Below, piece after piece: positions 38,157-49,187 of a stretch of 64,000 nucleotides of DNA (the stretch's first letter is position 1; the number at the start of each line of letters is the position of its first letter). Origin of the DNA: Halichondria panicea (lineage: Eukaryota; Porifera; Demospongiae; Suberitida; Halichondriidae). The stretch lies in assembly GCF_963675165.1 (NCBI RefSeq), contig NC_087378.1, positions 1,977,525-2,041,524 of the forward strand, in the 5' to 3' direction. Both the position numbers and the translations under genes were made by a program. The notes below the pieces were generated by a model, which worked only from the letters and a program-made list of their open reading frames with translations, was not told the DNA's origin and did not search any database.

Positions 38157-39633
38157 CTATCTATTTGAGGTGTCTCTAGAGGTGTCTCTAGAGTGTTGCT
38201 GCTGCAGTGTCTGTTGGAACTTTTTGCTCGTCACATGAATACTCTCAATCTGCCCAAACAGAACCTCCGAGTCGAGAGAGGGGGGTAGCTTTCCCAGGAA
38301 CCCCCCAACATCCTCTATAGTGTTCAGCTCCAGTAGGTCAGACTGATGCAACTTGAGAATACCTGAGAGAAGGAAGAGGATATATATATATAACTTGATA
38401 GCACTTAGTATATTGCTAAGTATACATGTATTGCATCATGGACATAGGTATGACTAGCCTTGTTACCAGGCAGATTTGTTTCCTAGGTCGAACAAATAAC
38501 AAGGCATAATATGAACATTCAAAGGCTCTGATGTGGTATGGTACAGTTGTATTGCATAATGAGGGGAGTGGCTTACCAAGTGCTGTTTTGAAGAGGAAGC
38601 AGTCTCCATCACGACAGAAGAGGTCCCACACACGACAGGCCACGTCCAGTGGTAGAGTGCGAGTGTAAATAGTGAATATCCTATGGGAAGTAACAGCTAC
38701 AATAATCATGGTATCCATGGTAACAAACATTGTCGCACACAGACAGACTAAAGGCTTGTTTCAACACAATGCAATCCTCTATCGGCAATTGCTTGTTAGG
38801 AGGAGATAGTCATACACATACATGTACATGTAAACAGCTTAGATGGTACCTTAAGGTGACATATTTTCACAGGTAGATTTGTTTGCGTTTTTACAGTTTT
38901 GTACATTTTGCGGTATAATATTTTGCGAAATGTCGATCTGGATACATTAAACAAGAGGGCGGCCAATTATTTGCGAGTATTAATTTTTGCGATTTTACTC
39001 TCATTCGCAGAAATAGCAGAAATTAATGCACGCGAAAATATGTCACCTTAAGGTATTCATATACACATTACATTGTTTTGTGCATACTAAAAGTTTTCAG
39101 TTTCAAACAACCCATGCTGAGTGTACATACCAACCTACATCATAAGTTAGAAACACTAAGTCCACTCACCATTCAATGAGGTAGTACTCAGGAGAGAAGT
39201 CAAGCGCAGAGAAATGAGCACTCAGTTTAGGCAGAGAGTTGTGTAACAAGATATTGAAAGTATCAAAGTAAGGTCGCATGAGAGCATGGTCCACCTTGAA
39301 GAAGGCCAGGTAAGATGGTCTATTGAGGAGGTTAGCAAGTGAGATGAATGCGTCAGCTGGCTCCATGTTCAGTAGCAACACAGCTGCCAGGAATGACATC
39401 CCCTGCACATAGCCAATGTCTGGCCGGGAACAAGCGTATGCCCCCAGGACATCGTGAAGTGGCTGGTTGTAGGGGCCACCCTGATGGAGGGGTACAGAGA
39501 GAAAGGCTGAGTTAAAAATGTAGAGCTGCTGGTTACATAGTTGCATCATACACTTTGTAAACATTCTTCTACGTACTGTACTGTACAATTGTCATGCTAT
39601 TTAGTCTACACACAGTACACAAAGTACTGAACA

Positions 39634-39702
<69 letters not shown>

Positions 39703-42259
39703 ATAATCATACGTATCTCGTGGTAAGTATAATTTTAGTATGCATTACACGCCCATAATTTTTTTTTTATACCACTCACCTCTTGAAAAAAACCCAGTGT
39801 TGGAAATGTTCTCAACACATCAAGATGGATGTTCTCCACACTCTGCTCTCGACTCAGAGATGCTGCAGAGTCACTCCTGCTACGCTTGTCAACTGTTGCT
39901 AGTCGCTCTCGACAACGCCTCAAGTTGATCTCATACAGATCTGCAAAGAAAATAGCAAGAATGAAAAGTTAGAGTAAAATACTGATTTCTTAAGTGTCAA
40001 TCAACTAAGAAGTATGAGCACACACACACACACACACGACTTAAGTAAACCCTCACCCGGTGAGATATTGAGGTCATTCCCGATGGCCTTCTGCCAGACC
40101 TTCCCTCTGATGCCAGGAGGTAGTCCATACCACCACAAGTTGTGGACCTTACGAGACTCGTAACTGCAGGGGCGGAGGGGGTCACAAAATCTACATTCAC
40201 ATTCAGTTAAGCACACAACGGCAGCCTAGCCATGTGTGTGTACATCGTACAACTGACAAACATGTAAATTCCTACCTATAAACAATTTACACTAGCAAAT
40301 GAGCCTGTAAGATACAGTTGGCCACCATATACAAGCTCCTAAACAATGTCTATAGACTAAGTCAACCCCTAGTCATGCTACATAACCCCCCGCCCCCTAC
40401 ACTCACACTGACTCCCCTACAAACAATGTCTATGTCACCCCTACAGAGCCCCACACATACACTTACACTGACTCCCACTTTGGCAGAATCCTAGCCCACT
40501 CCTCTCGTCTGTCCTCCATTATCTTATCCTTCCTCCTTCGTTGCTCTTCTCGACGAAGCTCCTCCTTTGCCTTAACCACCTCCTTCTTTCTTGCAGAACT
40601 CATCATTTGCTCGTACAGCCGCTGGTGACGCTTCTCATCAGCCTCAGACTTGGCAGGGAGGCTCCTGTTTCGGAGGGAAGGGGTACAAGTACAAGGGTGA
40701 ACTACCTGGAGTACACGAGTGGTATATGGCTAACATTTACTGGGTTAGTGTCTGAGTTGACTGTGCCTATGTGGAAAACAGAAGAATTCTAGAAAACTCA
40801 AAAAATATTCTCAAATTTATCTTCTCAAATTTCAAACACATAACTGAACACTGTACATAGGGTTATTAACTTCATACCTGATACCCCTCTCCACCCTAAC
40901 CCTAACCCTAACCCTAACCCTCAAACACACACACACACACACACACACACTACACTCACACTACACTGACTCACCCTGGTCTGTTGTGCAGGATAAGGCC
41001 AGTGGTGGAGGAGGCAGCCACCATTGTCTGAGAGGTGTGGTCAGCACCACCCAGAAATGTCATCTTGTTTCTGTACACGGCAGCAACATAATGGTTTCAA
41101 GTTTACTTAACAGTGTTCAAACTCTTACTATTTGTTGGTTAAGCACATGACATTTTTGTACATGTACAGGTACTGCTTCTATAATTCTATAGTTGTACTT
41201 CTTAATTGCACTATCCTAGCTAATGCAGTACACAGAGAAACTACATATACACAGAGGATAAAGGTGTATTGTACGTGTACTTCCATACCGGTTGAATATT
41301 GATGCAAACGATTTCTTCCCTTTTGGTATTCCGAAAAGAGTATTGAGCGATTGTGTGGATTGACTAGACGAGATGGTTGCCTCCACACTCCTTGGAGAGT
41401 CCACCCCCTCAGTGGGTGGGGCCACAACACCTCCTACATCCGACAGGCTGTGAGTATCGCTACAAGACTCCTCCCCCCTCACACAGTCCTCGGTAGTTAG
41501 CCGTGAGAGGAGATCGTGGGGTGTGGGATGTACAGGTGTGGAGGTGGGGGAGAGACGTGACGGCCTCGGCTCCAGGCATCCTAGCGAGGAGGAGGACCGA
41601 CTGGTCTCATCAGGAGAGGAGGCTGCAAAGAAGATAGGGCAGTAACCACAAGGGTTGTGCTTTTGTATGAGGAATCCATTTTCTTGCATGCACCTTGGCA
41701 AATTAATAGCCTGGTTCTTGTCAAGTCTGGGACAAGGAACTCACAAACAGTCCATGTATATAAATTATTGACACCATGCACGAGGTAAAGCTGTAACACC
41801 ATAAGGATGTGCCACAGCTACATCACAACTACACATGTACTCACATTGCATGTCACTCTCACGACACCTCTGTGGCTCACCACATTCTCTCGTCTTTGTG
41901 CCCTCTACCTCGTCCTCTTGACTCCGTCCACTTACACTCTCGGGGGGACTTTCTAAGCCTTCGGCAAGAAGGTTCAACTGTTCCCCACTCGTTCTCACCT
42001 CTAGACTGACTGAAGAGAGGCCCAGAGGATTACTTGTTGTCAGAAGGAGCTCTGTCTTCTCCAGCCCCTCCTGTAGAGAGCTTGATAGTGTGGAGCTGCT
42101 CTGTAGGTCTTCAATAGCGAGGCCATTCATGTGTTGGAGGACCTTGTGCTTCAATATGGAGTCGTCTGAGGCGACACTGCTCGACACACCCGAGTCCGTA
42201 AGATCCGTTTGGAGTTTACCAGCAGTGATTTCTTCTTCAGATGATGTCTGATCGTCCAT
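38157..42259 (-). CDS. TBC1D12/TBC1D14-type Rab GTPase-activating protein
   Basis: TBC1D12 and TBC1D14 regulate recycling endosomes and autophagy through Rab11. Nine exons encode 505 residues: 42259..41845, 41622..41289, 41070..40975, 40664..40467, 40163..40057, 39940..39780, 39480..39170, 38680..38577, 38362..38157. The N-terminal 250 residues are low-complexity and Ser-rich ([13 protein letters not shown]). The part from LILHNRPG onward aligns with both vertebrate paralogues: a basic coiled coil ([20 protein letters not shown]), [21 protein letters not shown], the arginine finger in HLDVLRTFP, the glutamine finger in GYVQGMSF, then [18 protein letters not shown] and [14 protein letters not shown]. 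The pre-duplication ancestor of both paralogues is likely, so no single symbol is assigned. Both catalytic fingers are present. Shorter than the human proteins (about 700-775) mainly at the N-terminus. Confidence 0.93.
38847..39055. mobile_element. MITE with 22-bp perfect TIR TACCTTAAGGTGACATATTT..
   Basis: The left end TACCTTAAGGTGACATATTT plus TC is exactly mirrored at the right end. The interior has smaller inverted pieces (TTTGCGAAAT; ATTTGCGAGT and TTTTTGCGATTTTAC). It lies in a TBC1D intron and is non-coding. Confidence 0.8.
39634..39701. repeat. (GT)n microsatellite in TBC1D intron
   Basis: About 33 GT units. Confidence 0.95.
40894..40920. repeat. Interstitial telomere-type repeat (CCCTAA)4.5
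   Basis: Four and a half perfect CCCTAA units (TTAGGG on the other strand) in a TBC1D intron, directly followed by a (CA)n tract (40923-40950). TTAGGG is the ancestral metazoan telomere repeat. Confidence 0.9.
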
Positions 42260-42430
42260 TGTATATATGCAGCGTTTCTTGTTATGTTCAGATTTTCCAC
42301 AGCAGAAATTAAGTGATTTCAAAATTACTGAAAAATTGATATAAATAGAGAACATGTTTAATGCTTCGAAAACATACCGCGGGGATGAGTCATGTGTATG
42401 TGAATGTAAGTCAGCATGCAAAAACAGATT

Positions 42431-43655
42431 GTTCATATGATTCTTCTAATTCTAATTGAAGGTCCTTCCAATCGATAGGTTTCTTCTCCACACTCAGGAC
42501 ACCTTGTCCCACGAGGTGGCCGTGGGAGGGTGCAGTGAAACCCTCCACATCGGTGCTCAACTCCTTGTACATTTTTTTTTTTTTTTTTTTTTCTTTATAA
42601 TGTTTGATGCAGAGGAAGCATACAGGATATATGACAAGGTAGCTAAATGAAGCTAATAATGAAGTCAGTCCATAACCGAAAAGTAAAGGTGCAGGTGCAG
42701 GTGTACTTAAGTGAAAAAAAGAAAAAAGGAAAAATTTTAACTTATTGCTATAGTTTTGACAGGGATAATTTAAAAGCAGATGGGCTAGGGCTACTGATAA
42801 CATTTAGGGGAAGGGAATTCCAAATGGGGATTACGCTTACAAAAAAGGAATGTCTATGGGCTAGGGTTTTAACATATGGTTTAAAAATAATTTGATTATG
42901 AGGGTGACGGGGGGAAGGGCGAGGATGGAGGGTGAAAACATTGGGAGATATTATAGATAAATTATTAAGTACGTATATATTAAAGCAGACTTTCAGTTTT
43001 TGGTTTTTCCTTCGAGATGACAGAGGTTTCCAGTTTAAGGAGGCAAGCAGGTCAGGGTATTCTGCCCTCCACTGCTTCGTTACAATTTTCCCTGCAAATT
43101 TTTGGACGCTTTCCAGTTTTTTTATATCTGTGTGGTGATGAGGGTCCCAGACTGCACCGCAATAGTCTAACTTAGGCAGAACAGCCGTGCGGTAGATCTG
43201 GTTCCTGATCTGAGGTGGTGATTTATGGAACTTGCGATGGATGAAGCCAAGATGTTGTTTGGCCTTCTTGCAGGTGTTGTGTGCATGTTCCTCAAACTGG
43301 GAGGAGTGGTCACAACCACCTTCACACTGAAGCAAAGGCCATGAGCCTGCCCTGGGCCGTGGTATAGATATTGCCCGAGCATAACCACCTTGACATCGTG
43401 TATGGAGCAGGCCAGAGTCCAACTGAAGACATCTTCCGGAGGGGGGTACACAGTTTCTTTGCAACTTGAAAACAGGAGGCCAGCTGAGGGAAGTGCAGTC
43501 ACATATTAATTTTTAAATAGATTATCATTCAGAACCTACTAATGAAGGTTTCTTGAACTCCAGCTAGCTGAGACCGATCTTGTCTGCAAAATTTTTTGCA
43601 ATCATTTTCGATTCAGCTTCAAAGTCTACCCAGCGGTGACATCGAAGTCAAGACT
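42431..43655 (-). pseudogene. UNG partial pseudogene (tandem copy), interrupted by LINE
   Basis: Minus-strand remnants of UNG lie in the left copy of the duplication. 43655..43540 matches the end of exon 2, and 43500..43289 most of exon 3. After the retrotransposon, 42571..42495 continues exon 3 ([21 protein letters not shown]) and is fused by a deletion to the end of exon 4 ([13 protein letters not shown]). The deletion removes the segments holding the catalytic Asn and His. The water-activating motif GQDPYH has become GQYLYH (Asp to Tyr, Pro to Leu). Exon 1 is absent. It cannot make an active glycosylase. Confidence 0.9.
42572..43290 (-). mobile_element. 5'-truncated non-LTR retrotransposon inserted in the UNG pseudogene
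   Basis: On the minus strand an open frame of about 170 codons reads the C-terminal end of a LINE reverse transcriptase polyprotein: [45 protein letters not shown] and FFVSVIPIWNSLP, ending FKLSLSKL. This is typical of the CR1/L2/jockey-like group. A 3' poly(A) appears as a T-run at 42572-42592. The short flanks GTACAT and GTGCAT may be an imperfect target-site duplication. It is truncated, with no endonuclease or catalytic reverse-transcriptase core. Confidence 0.85.
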
Positions 43656-44043
43656 ACAACAGTGCCAGTCAAGAACTTTAAGTCACTATTTCCGATCTTA
43701 GTGGCCTCCTACTCCTATTGTAAGTTAAAACGTTACATATTCTTCACAAGCGTAACTTAACTGTTTTGCAGATGCAATTGATGCACTTGAAAGAAGATGA
43801 TCAAAAAACACTGAATTATATATAATAATCATCAAAATACTTTGAATGTATGAGAGTTATTTTAGATTATATTTTCCACAGCTGAAAATTAAGTGATTTC
43901 AAAATTACTAAAGAAATTGTTGTTTTCGAGAACAATAGTGTCATGGTTAAATGCATATGGCGGGAATAAATGAGTCATGTGTATGCGTGTGAAGGAGGAT
44001 ATAAATATAACACAAGTCAGCATGCAAAAACAGAGTATATTGT

Positions 44044-45324
44044 TCATTCTTCTAATACATTGATTGAAGACGGTAGGTCTTTCCAATCAATAGGTTTCTT
44101 CTCCACACTCGCGAGATAATCATTAGCTTTAGAGAAATGCTTACATCCCATGAACCCACGATGTGCAGAGAGGGGGGAAGGATGGACAGACTTGAGAACA
44201 CAATGCTTCTTCTGGTCAATGAACGATCCTTTCTTCTGAGCATGGGAGCCCCACAACATGAAGACAATGTTCTCCCCCTGATCATTCAGCCAGTGGACAA
44301 CAGCATCAGTCAGCTTCTCCCAACCCTGCAATAAGAGAGAATGCATGTAACAAAACAAGCTTTTCTAGTAGAGAATCAATAGCAAAGTAGTGCTAGGTCC
44401 AATATCAAGGGTGCATATAATAAGGTTATCATCGTTAGTCACCTTCCCGGCGTGTGAATTAGCCTGCTTGTGTCTCACAGTCAGACAAGCGTTAAGTAGC
44501 AGGACACCTTGTCTGGCCCATCCCACAAGGTAGCCGTGGGAGGGTACAGTGAAACCCTCCACATCGGTGCTCAACTCTTTGTACATGTTCCGCAAACTGG
44601 GAGGAGTGGTCACACCCACCTTCACACTGAAGCAAAGGCCATGAGCCTGCCCTGGGCCATGGTATGGATCTTGCCCGAGCATAACCACCTTGACATCGTG
44701 TATGGAGCAGGCCAGAGTCCAACTGAAGACATCTTCCGGCGGGGGGTACACAGTTTCTTTGCAACGTTCTTCCGACAAAAAGGAGGCCAGCTAAGCTAGG
44801 GAAGTACAGTGAATTATATTGCATTCAGAACACTTGTATGGGAGTTACCGTACTAATGTAAGGTTTCTTGAACTCAGAGTGTAATGCCTTCATCCAGCTG
44901 AGACCAATCTTGTCTGCACCAAACTTTTTTGCAATCATTTTCGACTCAGCTTCTAGTTTGTTGCTCTCCATCCTCTCCTTCTGCTCAGGGGAGGGTGTCA
45001 AGATATCCGGCTTAACCTTTGAGGGTGGTGTGGAGGGTGTGAATGTTGTTGGTGAGGGGGACGTGTCTGTACGTGGGATCTTGGAGGGAGGCAGAGAATT
45101 CTCTGCTTCGTCTGGCAACTCTTTCTGTGGCCTACATTCATGAGAGAGGAAAACATTGATGTATTTAATAGTGTGAGTGATAGATTTGCATGCGAATCGC
45201 AAAACCACCTTTTCCTGCTGCTCGTTTTTGAGGGCTCGAAAAATGTGGAGATTTTCTTGCTGAGTGTACTTGCTGCTGTTTTCAGCTTCTTTGCAGCTGT
45301 TGACCTACTTGTTCTAGTTGCCAT
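44044..45324 (-). CDS. UNG: Uracil-DNA glycosylase
   Basis: UNG removes uracil from DNA to start base-excision repair. Four exons, 45324..45209, 45131..44849, 44790..44443 and 44325..44044, encode 342 residues. The N-terminus is basic with a PIP-like QxxIxxFF-type motif (KKISTFFEP), fitting a nuclear PCNA-binding form, followed by a Ser/Pro-rich linker. The catalytic core is complete: [14 protein letters not shown] with the general-base Asp at 174, Phe187 for uracil stacking, Asn233 in [11 protein letters not shown], and the minor-groove loop [11 protein letters not shown] with His297. These sit exactly 29 positions after human Asp145, Asn204 and His268. It ends [18 protein letters not shown]. 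It is divergent from the nucleophosmin gene (194 bp between starts) and neighbours its own broken tandem copy. Confidence 0.97.
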
Positions 45325-45518
45325 CTTCACTGCTGCACAAGGGTTACCTCATAGATAATTAAGTGCTTGGCCTCGAGAATTGAAGCCGCTCAAACCTCCG
45401 AGACTGGCCAATCAGATCGCAGCTTTCTATGACCTCGTGGCCCAAGCCACGTGGTTGAGATTGTGCAAAGAAGACCCGAAACTCAAGTACAAGAGGCAAT
45501 ACAGAATAGTTAGCAGCC
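45325..45518. promoter_or_regulatory. Divergent UNG / nucleophosmin promoter region
   Basis: The two start codons are 194 bp apart and point away from each other. The segment contains CCAAT-type GCCAATCAGA at 45408-45417 and a CACGTG E-box at 45449-45454. Both are plausible sites for growth-linked genes, but function is inferred from position only. Confidence 0.5.
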
Positions 45519-48500
45519 ATGGATCCACAGGAAAGCATTGGAAAACAAAGCCTTGAAGAATTCTGGGGTATGCAGTTACTATAGACCTTGTTTGCTTAAC
45601 GCTATGCATTGGTTCATTTGTTGTAATGATCTCTACTTGTAGGAGCGGAGCTCTCCTCTAAACAGAAAAAGATCACATGGCAGGATGAAGATGATGACGA
45701 AGATGAAGATATGGCAGGCATTGTCATAGACAAAACTCTAGAGCTCAGACAAGTAGGAATATTTATATCACAACCACCATCATTTCATCTCCTATGTTTT
45801 TCTCCCTCAGGCATGTCTTGGTGCGTCTGCTAAGGATGGAGAGAGAAATGTAGTTCAAGTGGTAGCCGAGAATGATGAGGGTGAGAAGGTAAAGCACACC
45901 ATCCTCTCTCTGAGGGTCGGAGGCACAGAGCAGTGCTCTCTCTTCCTCTCACTCAACCCACCCATCACTTTTGAGCTCGTTTCAGGATCCGGTCCAGTGC
46001 ACATTGTGGGATCGTGTGTTGAGAGTAAGTTTGTAGTGTTACTGCTTTAGGTAGCTGTTGACAATTTGTAATAGCCGTCAATCGTTTAAGTTTATACAGT
46101 TTTATCATGTAGAGGCCGGGCCTCCCATATCAGTGACCACCCTATGTCTCCGATATCCTGTAGCCCTGCCTATATTGATATTGCCACCCACTGATCCTCA
46201 CCAGCATTACATAATGTTGCTCTTGAGGCTTCAAGGGTAGCTACACTACTGGCTAGACTTATTACTACTCATGGTTTGCCTGATTGGGTATCTTATCAGA
46301 TTGCTTTGCTAGCTCGACCTGTAATCACTCCTTATTAGACCTCGTTTGTTGTGCAGCAATGAACACCTTTGATGACCTTGATGATACATCATCATCCGAA
46401 GATGATGAGGATGTGGAAGTTCCCAGTCTCGAGGTAAAGGCTCTCGTCAACTCAGCCAAAAAGGTGATAAGACAATTGTCTGTTCTTTCTTTGTCATCAC
46501 GTCTGATCCATTCTACAGAAGAGACCTGCCGACTCTCCAGTTGCAAAGCCTGCAAAGGTATGGGTTGTACATCAGTGTGTGTGTGTCTGAGATATGTTTG
46601 TGAGTATTCCTCGAGTGCGTGTGCGCAGCGAGGTATGCGGTACATAGTCTGTGTAGACTGCTACAGCTGCTCAAGGACCAATAAAATGCGAGTTTATCCT
46701 GGATTTGTAAAATATTGTCGTTCTCAATTTTTTTTGCTTACTTGGAATGCCATTGCAGAAGAATTACACTGTTGCAGCAGTCATTAATTTTAAACTTGGC
46801 ACCCTCTTCACCAACTATCATGGTCGATCATTTCCCACTCTTTGAGTTTTCTCTATGATTTTTATGCAAAAATGTGCATCAAATTCATCATTGCTTGTTC
46901 ATGATAATCATCATAATTATTATTGTGAGTGTATTTAGCTCAGCTACTTACTAGCTTTGAGAGGCCGTAGTGATTTCATTCTAATTGGTTTCACCATTGC
47001 AGCAAATGAAGTTAGAGAAATCGTCTGATGAATCTACCGCTGATAATAGCATGGACACATCTGGAAGCATTGGTAAGTCCTGCTTGTGTGGGTTTATTGA
47101 GTTATGTACTTTATTCGTCTATGTCTTGTCAGCCAAGCGTAATAAGAAAAGACATGTTATCCAAGAAGAGCCTGAGGTCAGTGTTATATATTATTTTTCT
47201 TTGGCTTTGCGGTCACTATAATAATATATAACTTTCCCATACCACACTAGGAATCAGACGACGACGATGATGATGACCTGTCTGATGATGATGATGTTGA
47301 CATGTCTGATGACGATGAGGTGTCAGACGATGAGGAAGAGGTAGAAGATGTAAAACCCCCCACCAAAAAGCCTCAGGCAAAGGTGAGTGATAGAATTCTA
47401 ATTTCCCCACCACAAAAAAAATTTTGCTGACCCTTTTTCGTTTTACATTTTATGGCAATTACTTGTTGTGTTGCCATCTGCTGTCAGTCTATTCTCTTTG
47501 CAGTCTAATGGAAAGCCTAATAATAATAATGGAAAGCCGAAACAGAAGGGGCAAGATGTAAGTATGATAATTTGGTTAGCAGGTAACAAAAACCACTAAC
47601 TCCCCTTGCCTCTGCAGCTCCTTAAGAGCAAGGTGTTTAAGACCCCTCAGCCTCCCAAGCAGGCGCCCAAAAGCACCAAGGGGACCATGTCAGCTCCCAC
47701 CACGGTGAGAAAATTCTGTGATTGTGTAAGATAATTATATTCATGGTGTTGACTTGAATTACCACTACAAGTGTGAATTGATTCTGTATAGTACAAATAG
47801 TCGTGGTGTAGCACTAGTGTGTTGAGGTCCGGAGGTGTAGGGTTATCCATAAACAGAACTGAAGTCCTTCAAAACTCCCCTTGGGGAGGCATAAAAAGTA
47901 CAAAAGTCCTTAAAACTCCCTCACCACTACTTGACCTCTCTTTTGTTTGTACATAACAGTTCACTATTTTAGTTGTTCACCCATAATTATATCGTGTTAT
48001 TGCATAACAAACACCTTGAATTTGATTCTTTCCCCCTCCCTCCATTATATAGCCAAAGCAGAAAGGAAATGTCAAGGTAAGAGATTGTACACAAATTTAT
48101 TGATAAAATCTGATTTCTTTAATTAGAAGATAGGCCAATTGTTCAGCAGTTGTTAATTTTACTCCTTTTTTGTACTCTCTAGAACACTGGCTCAAAGAAA
48201 CGAAACAAGCCTTAAAAAAAAACTCTAACAAACTACAAACTTTAAAATTGATTGCAATCAGATTTTCTCATTTATTATTTCTCACTATTATCACTAATTG
48301 ATTCGAATATTTTTCCGCTGTGATGCCCCTAGTCTTCATATAAAAGTTATATAAGATTATTTGATTAAACAGGTTGGTGTTAGTCTTGATGATGCAAAGA
48401 AGAAGCTACTAAAGGTTAGTATATAAGTAGTCTCGATTCCAGGCGGCCTGGTATACTTTGCATGCGCATGCGCGAAATAATTGACAGCAATTTAAATTGT

Positions 48501-49187
48501 ATAAAAACAGACAATGTTACAAAAAGGAAGAATACGTACGAGTTCTTGACCACAAAGGCATTTTTTATTTTTTATATCAACAAATTTGTGCAGAGTGTCA
48601 ACAAAAAATACTAATCTGAGACCTGATACTATTAAAGCAATACACGAACGAGTACGTTTAATAGAGAGATTTAGATTTAAAAGTTTGTAGCGAAATCCCA
48701 TCCACATGTTCAGGCTGAGGTAGTATCTAAGAAAAAAGAAGACTGAAACAATGACTTCTAAAGGCAAGATTTGATAGCAAATGACTTGCCAGAACCATAT
48801 TACCACAGGAACACATCATGCCTTTCCTATAACATCTGTAGCCTTACTGTGTAGGGTGACGTTAAGTAGAGACAGTATCAACAAATACACTAATGTATGC
48901 GAAGGTATGCCAGGCCTCTTCGCAGCTTGGAATCGAGGCTAGTCGTGCCCACCTCATCAGACGCTTGGTAATTGATTATAATTATAATTATGTATCACAT
49001 GCAGCAACTGCCTAATGTACCCAATAAACTGGAAAAGTTCAATAATTTTGTAGGCAACAGTTTCAAGATCAAGGAAGAAAGTGTTAGTTATGCTCAATAG
49101 AGTGGTGGGTACAATTACTTATCGCTGTTTTCATGGTTACTGCAGGTAAAGAAAGAGCTATGGGAATTTGTGCAAAAGAGCCGGTAA
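45519..49187 (+). CDS. Nucleophosmin/nucleoplasmin family histone chaperone with NPM1-like C-terminal domain
   Basis: Nucleoplasmins are pentameric histone chaperones of nucleus and nucleolus. Long form exons: 45519..45567, 45643..45752, 45811..46024, 46357..46463, 46519..46557, 47003..47072, 47133..47176, 47251..47382, 47504..47557, 47618..47704, 48053..48076, 48373..48414, 49005..49082, 49146..49187 (363 residues). The core shows in LGASAKDGERNVVQVVAEN, TILSLRVGGTEQCSLFLSL and GSGPVHIVGSCVE (NPM1 has CGSGPVHISGQ). Acidic tracts A1 (DEDDDEDEDM), A2 (SSSEDDEDVE) and A3 (about 40 residues, ESDDDDDDDLSDDDD...) alternate with basic NLS-like stretches (KKRPADSPVAKP; AKRNKKRH). The last three exons give GVSLDDAKKKLLK, QLPNVPNKLEKFNNFV and VKKELWEFVQKSR, resembling the NPM1 nucleolar three-helix bundle. 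Skipping to exon 48183..48215 gives a short form ending GSKKRNKP (320 residues). Confidence 0.85.
46605..46770. mobile_element. Interspersed repeat copy in nucleophosmin intron
   Basis: Segments GTGTAGACTGCTACAGCTGC and TTGCTTACTTGGAATGCCAT recur in the same order at 53510 and 53651 in the first dehydrogenase intron, with similar sequence between them. It looks like a short non-autonomous element; no ends or ORF were identified. Confidence 0.6.
48428..48946. mobile_element. Inverted-repeat element with TIR AGTCTCGATTCCAGGC / GGAATCGAGGCT
   Basis: It lies between two coding exons of the nucleophosmin C-terminal domain. The left end TCTCGATTCCAGGCGGCCTG is mirrored by AGCTTGGAATCGAGGCTAGT. The interior has GCATGCGCATGCGC near the left end. 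It belongs to the GCCTCGATTCCAGGCC family whose minimal palindromes occur at 55965 and 60320. No transposase is visible. Confidence 0.65.

Larger units (their letters stand above)
42290..44965. repeat. Tandem segmental duplication of the UNG 3' half and its downstream flank
   Basis: The block 42290..43655 repeats, in the same order, the block 43868..44965. Shared landmarks: TTAAGTGATTTCAAAATTAC (42310 / 43890), TGAGTCATGTGTATG (42385 / 43970), GTCAGCATGCAAAAACAGA (42410 / 44018), the UNG exon 4 end, exon 3, and the exon 2 end (TTTTTTGCAATCATTTTCGA, 43594 / 44925). The left copy has an internal deletion and a LINE insertion. The intact gene is in the right copy. Confidence 0.9.

Noticed and set aside
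41765-42436. Longer N-terminus for the TBC1D protein from an upstream ATG at 42436
   Set aside because: The extra 59 residues lie in duplicated UNG-flanking DNA and look non-coding; [10 protein letters not shown] at 42259 is the natural start.
42748-43464. 238-residue open frame as an intact gene
   Set aside because: It is a read-through from the UNG pseudogene into the 3' end of a truncated LINE; neither part is complete.
48492-48806. 104-residue minus-strand frame inside the GCCTCGATTCCAGGC element
   Set aside because: Hydrophobic and low-complexity, no transposase motif, no start context; treated as non-coding interior of the element.
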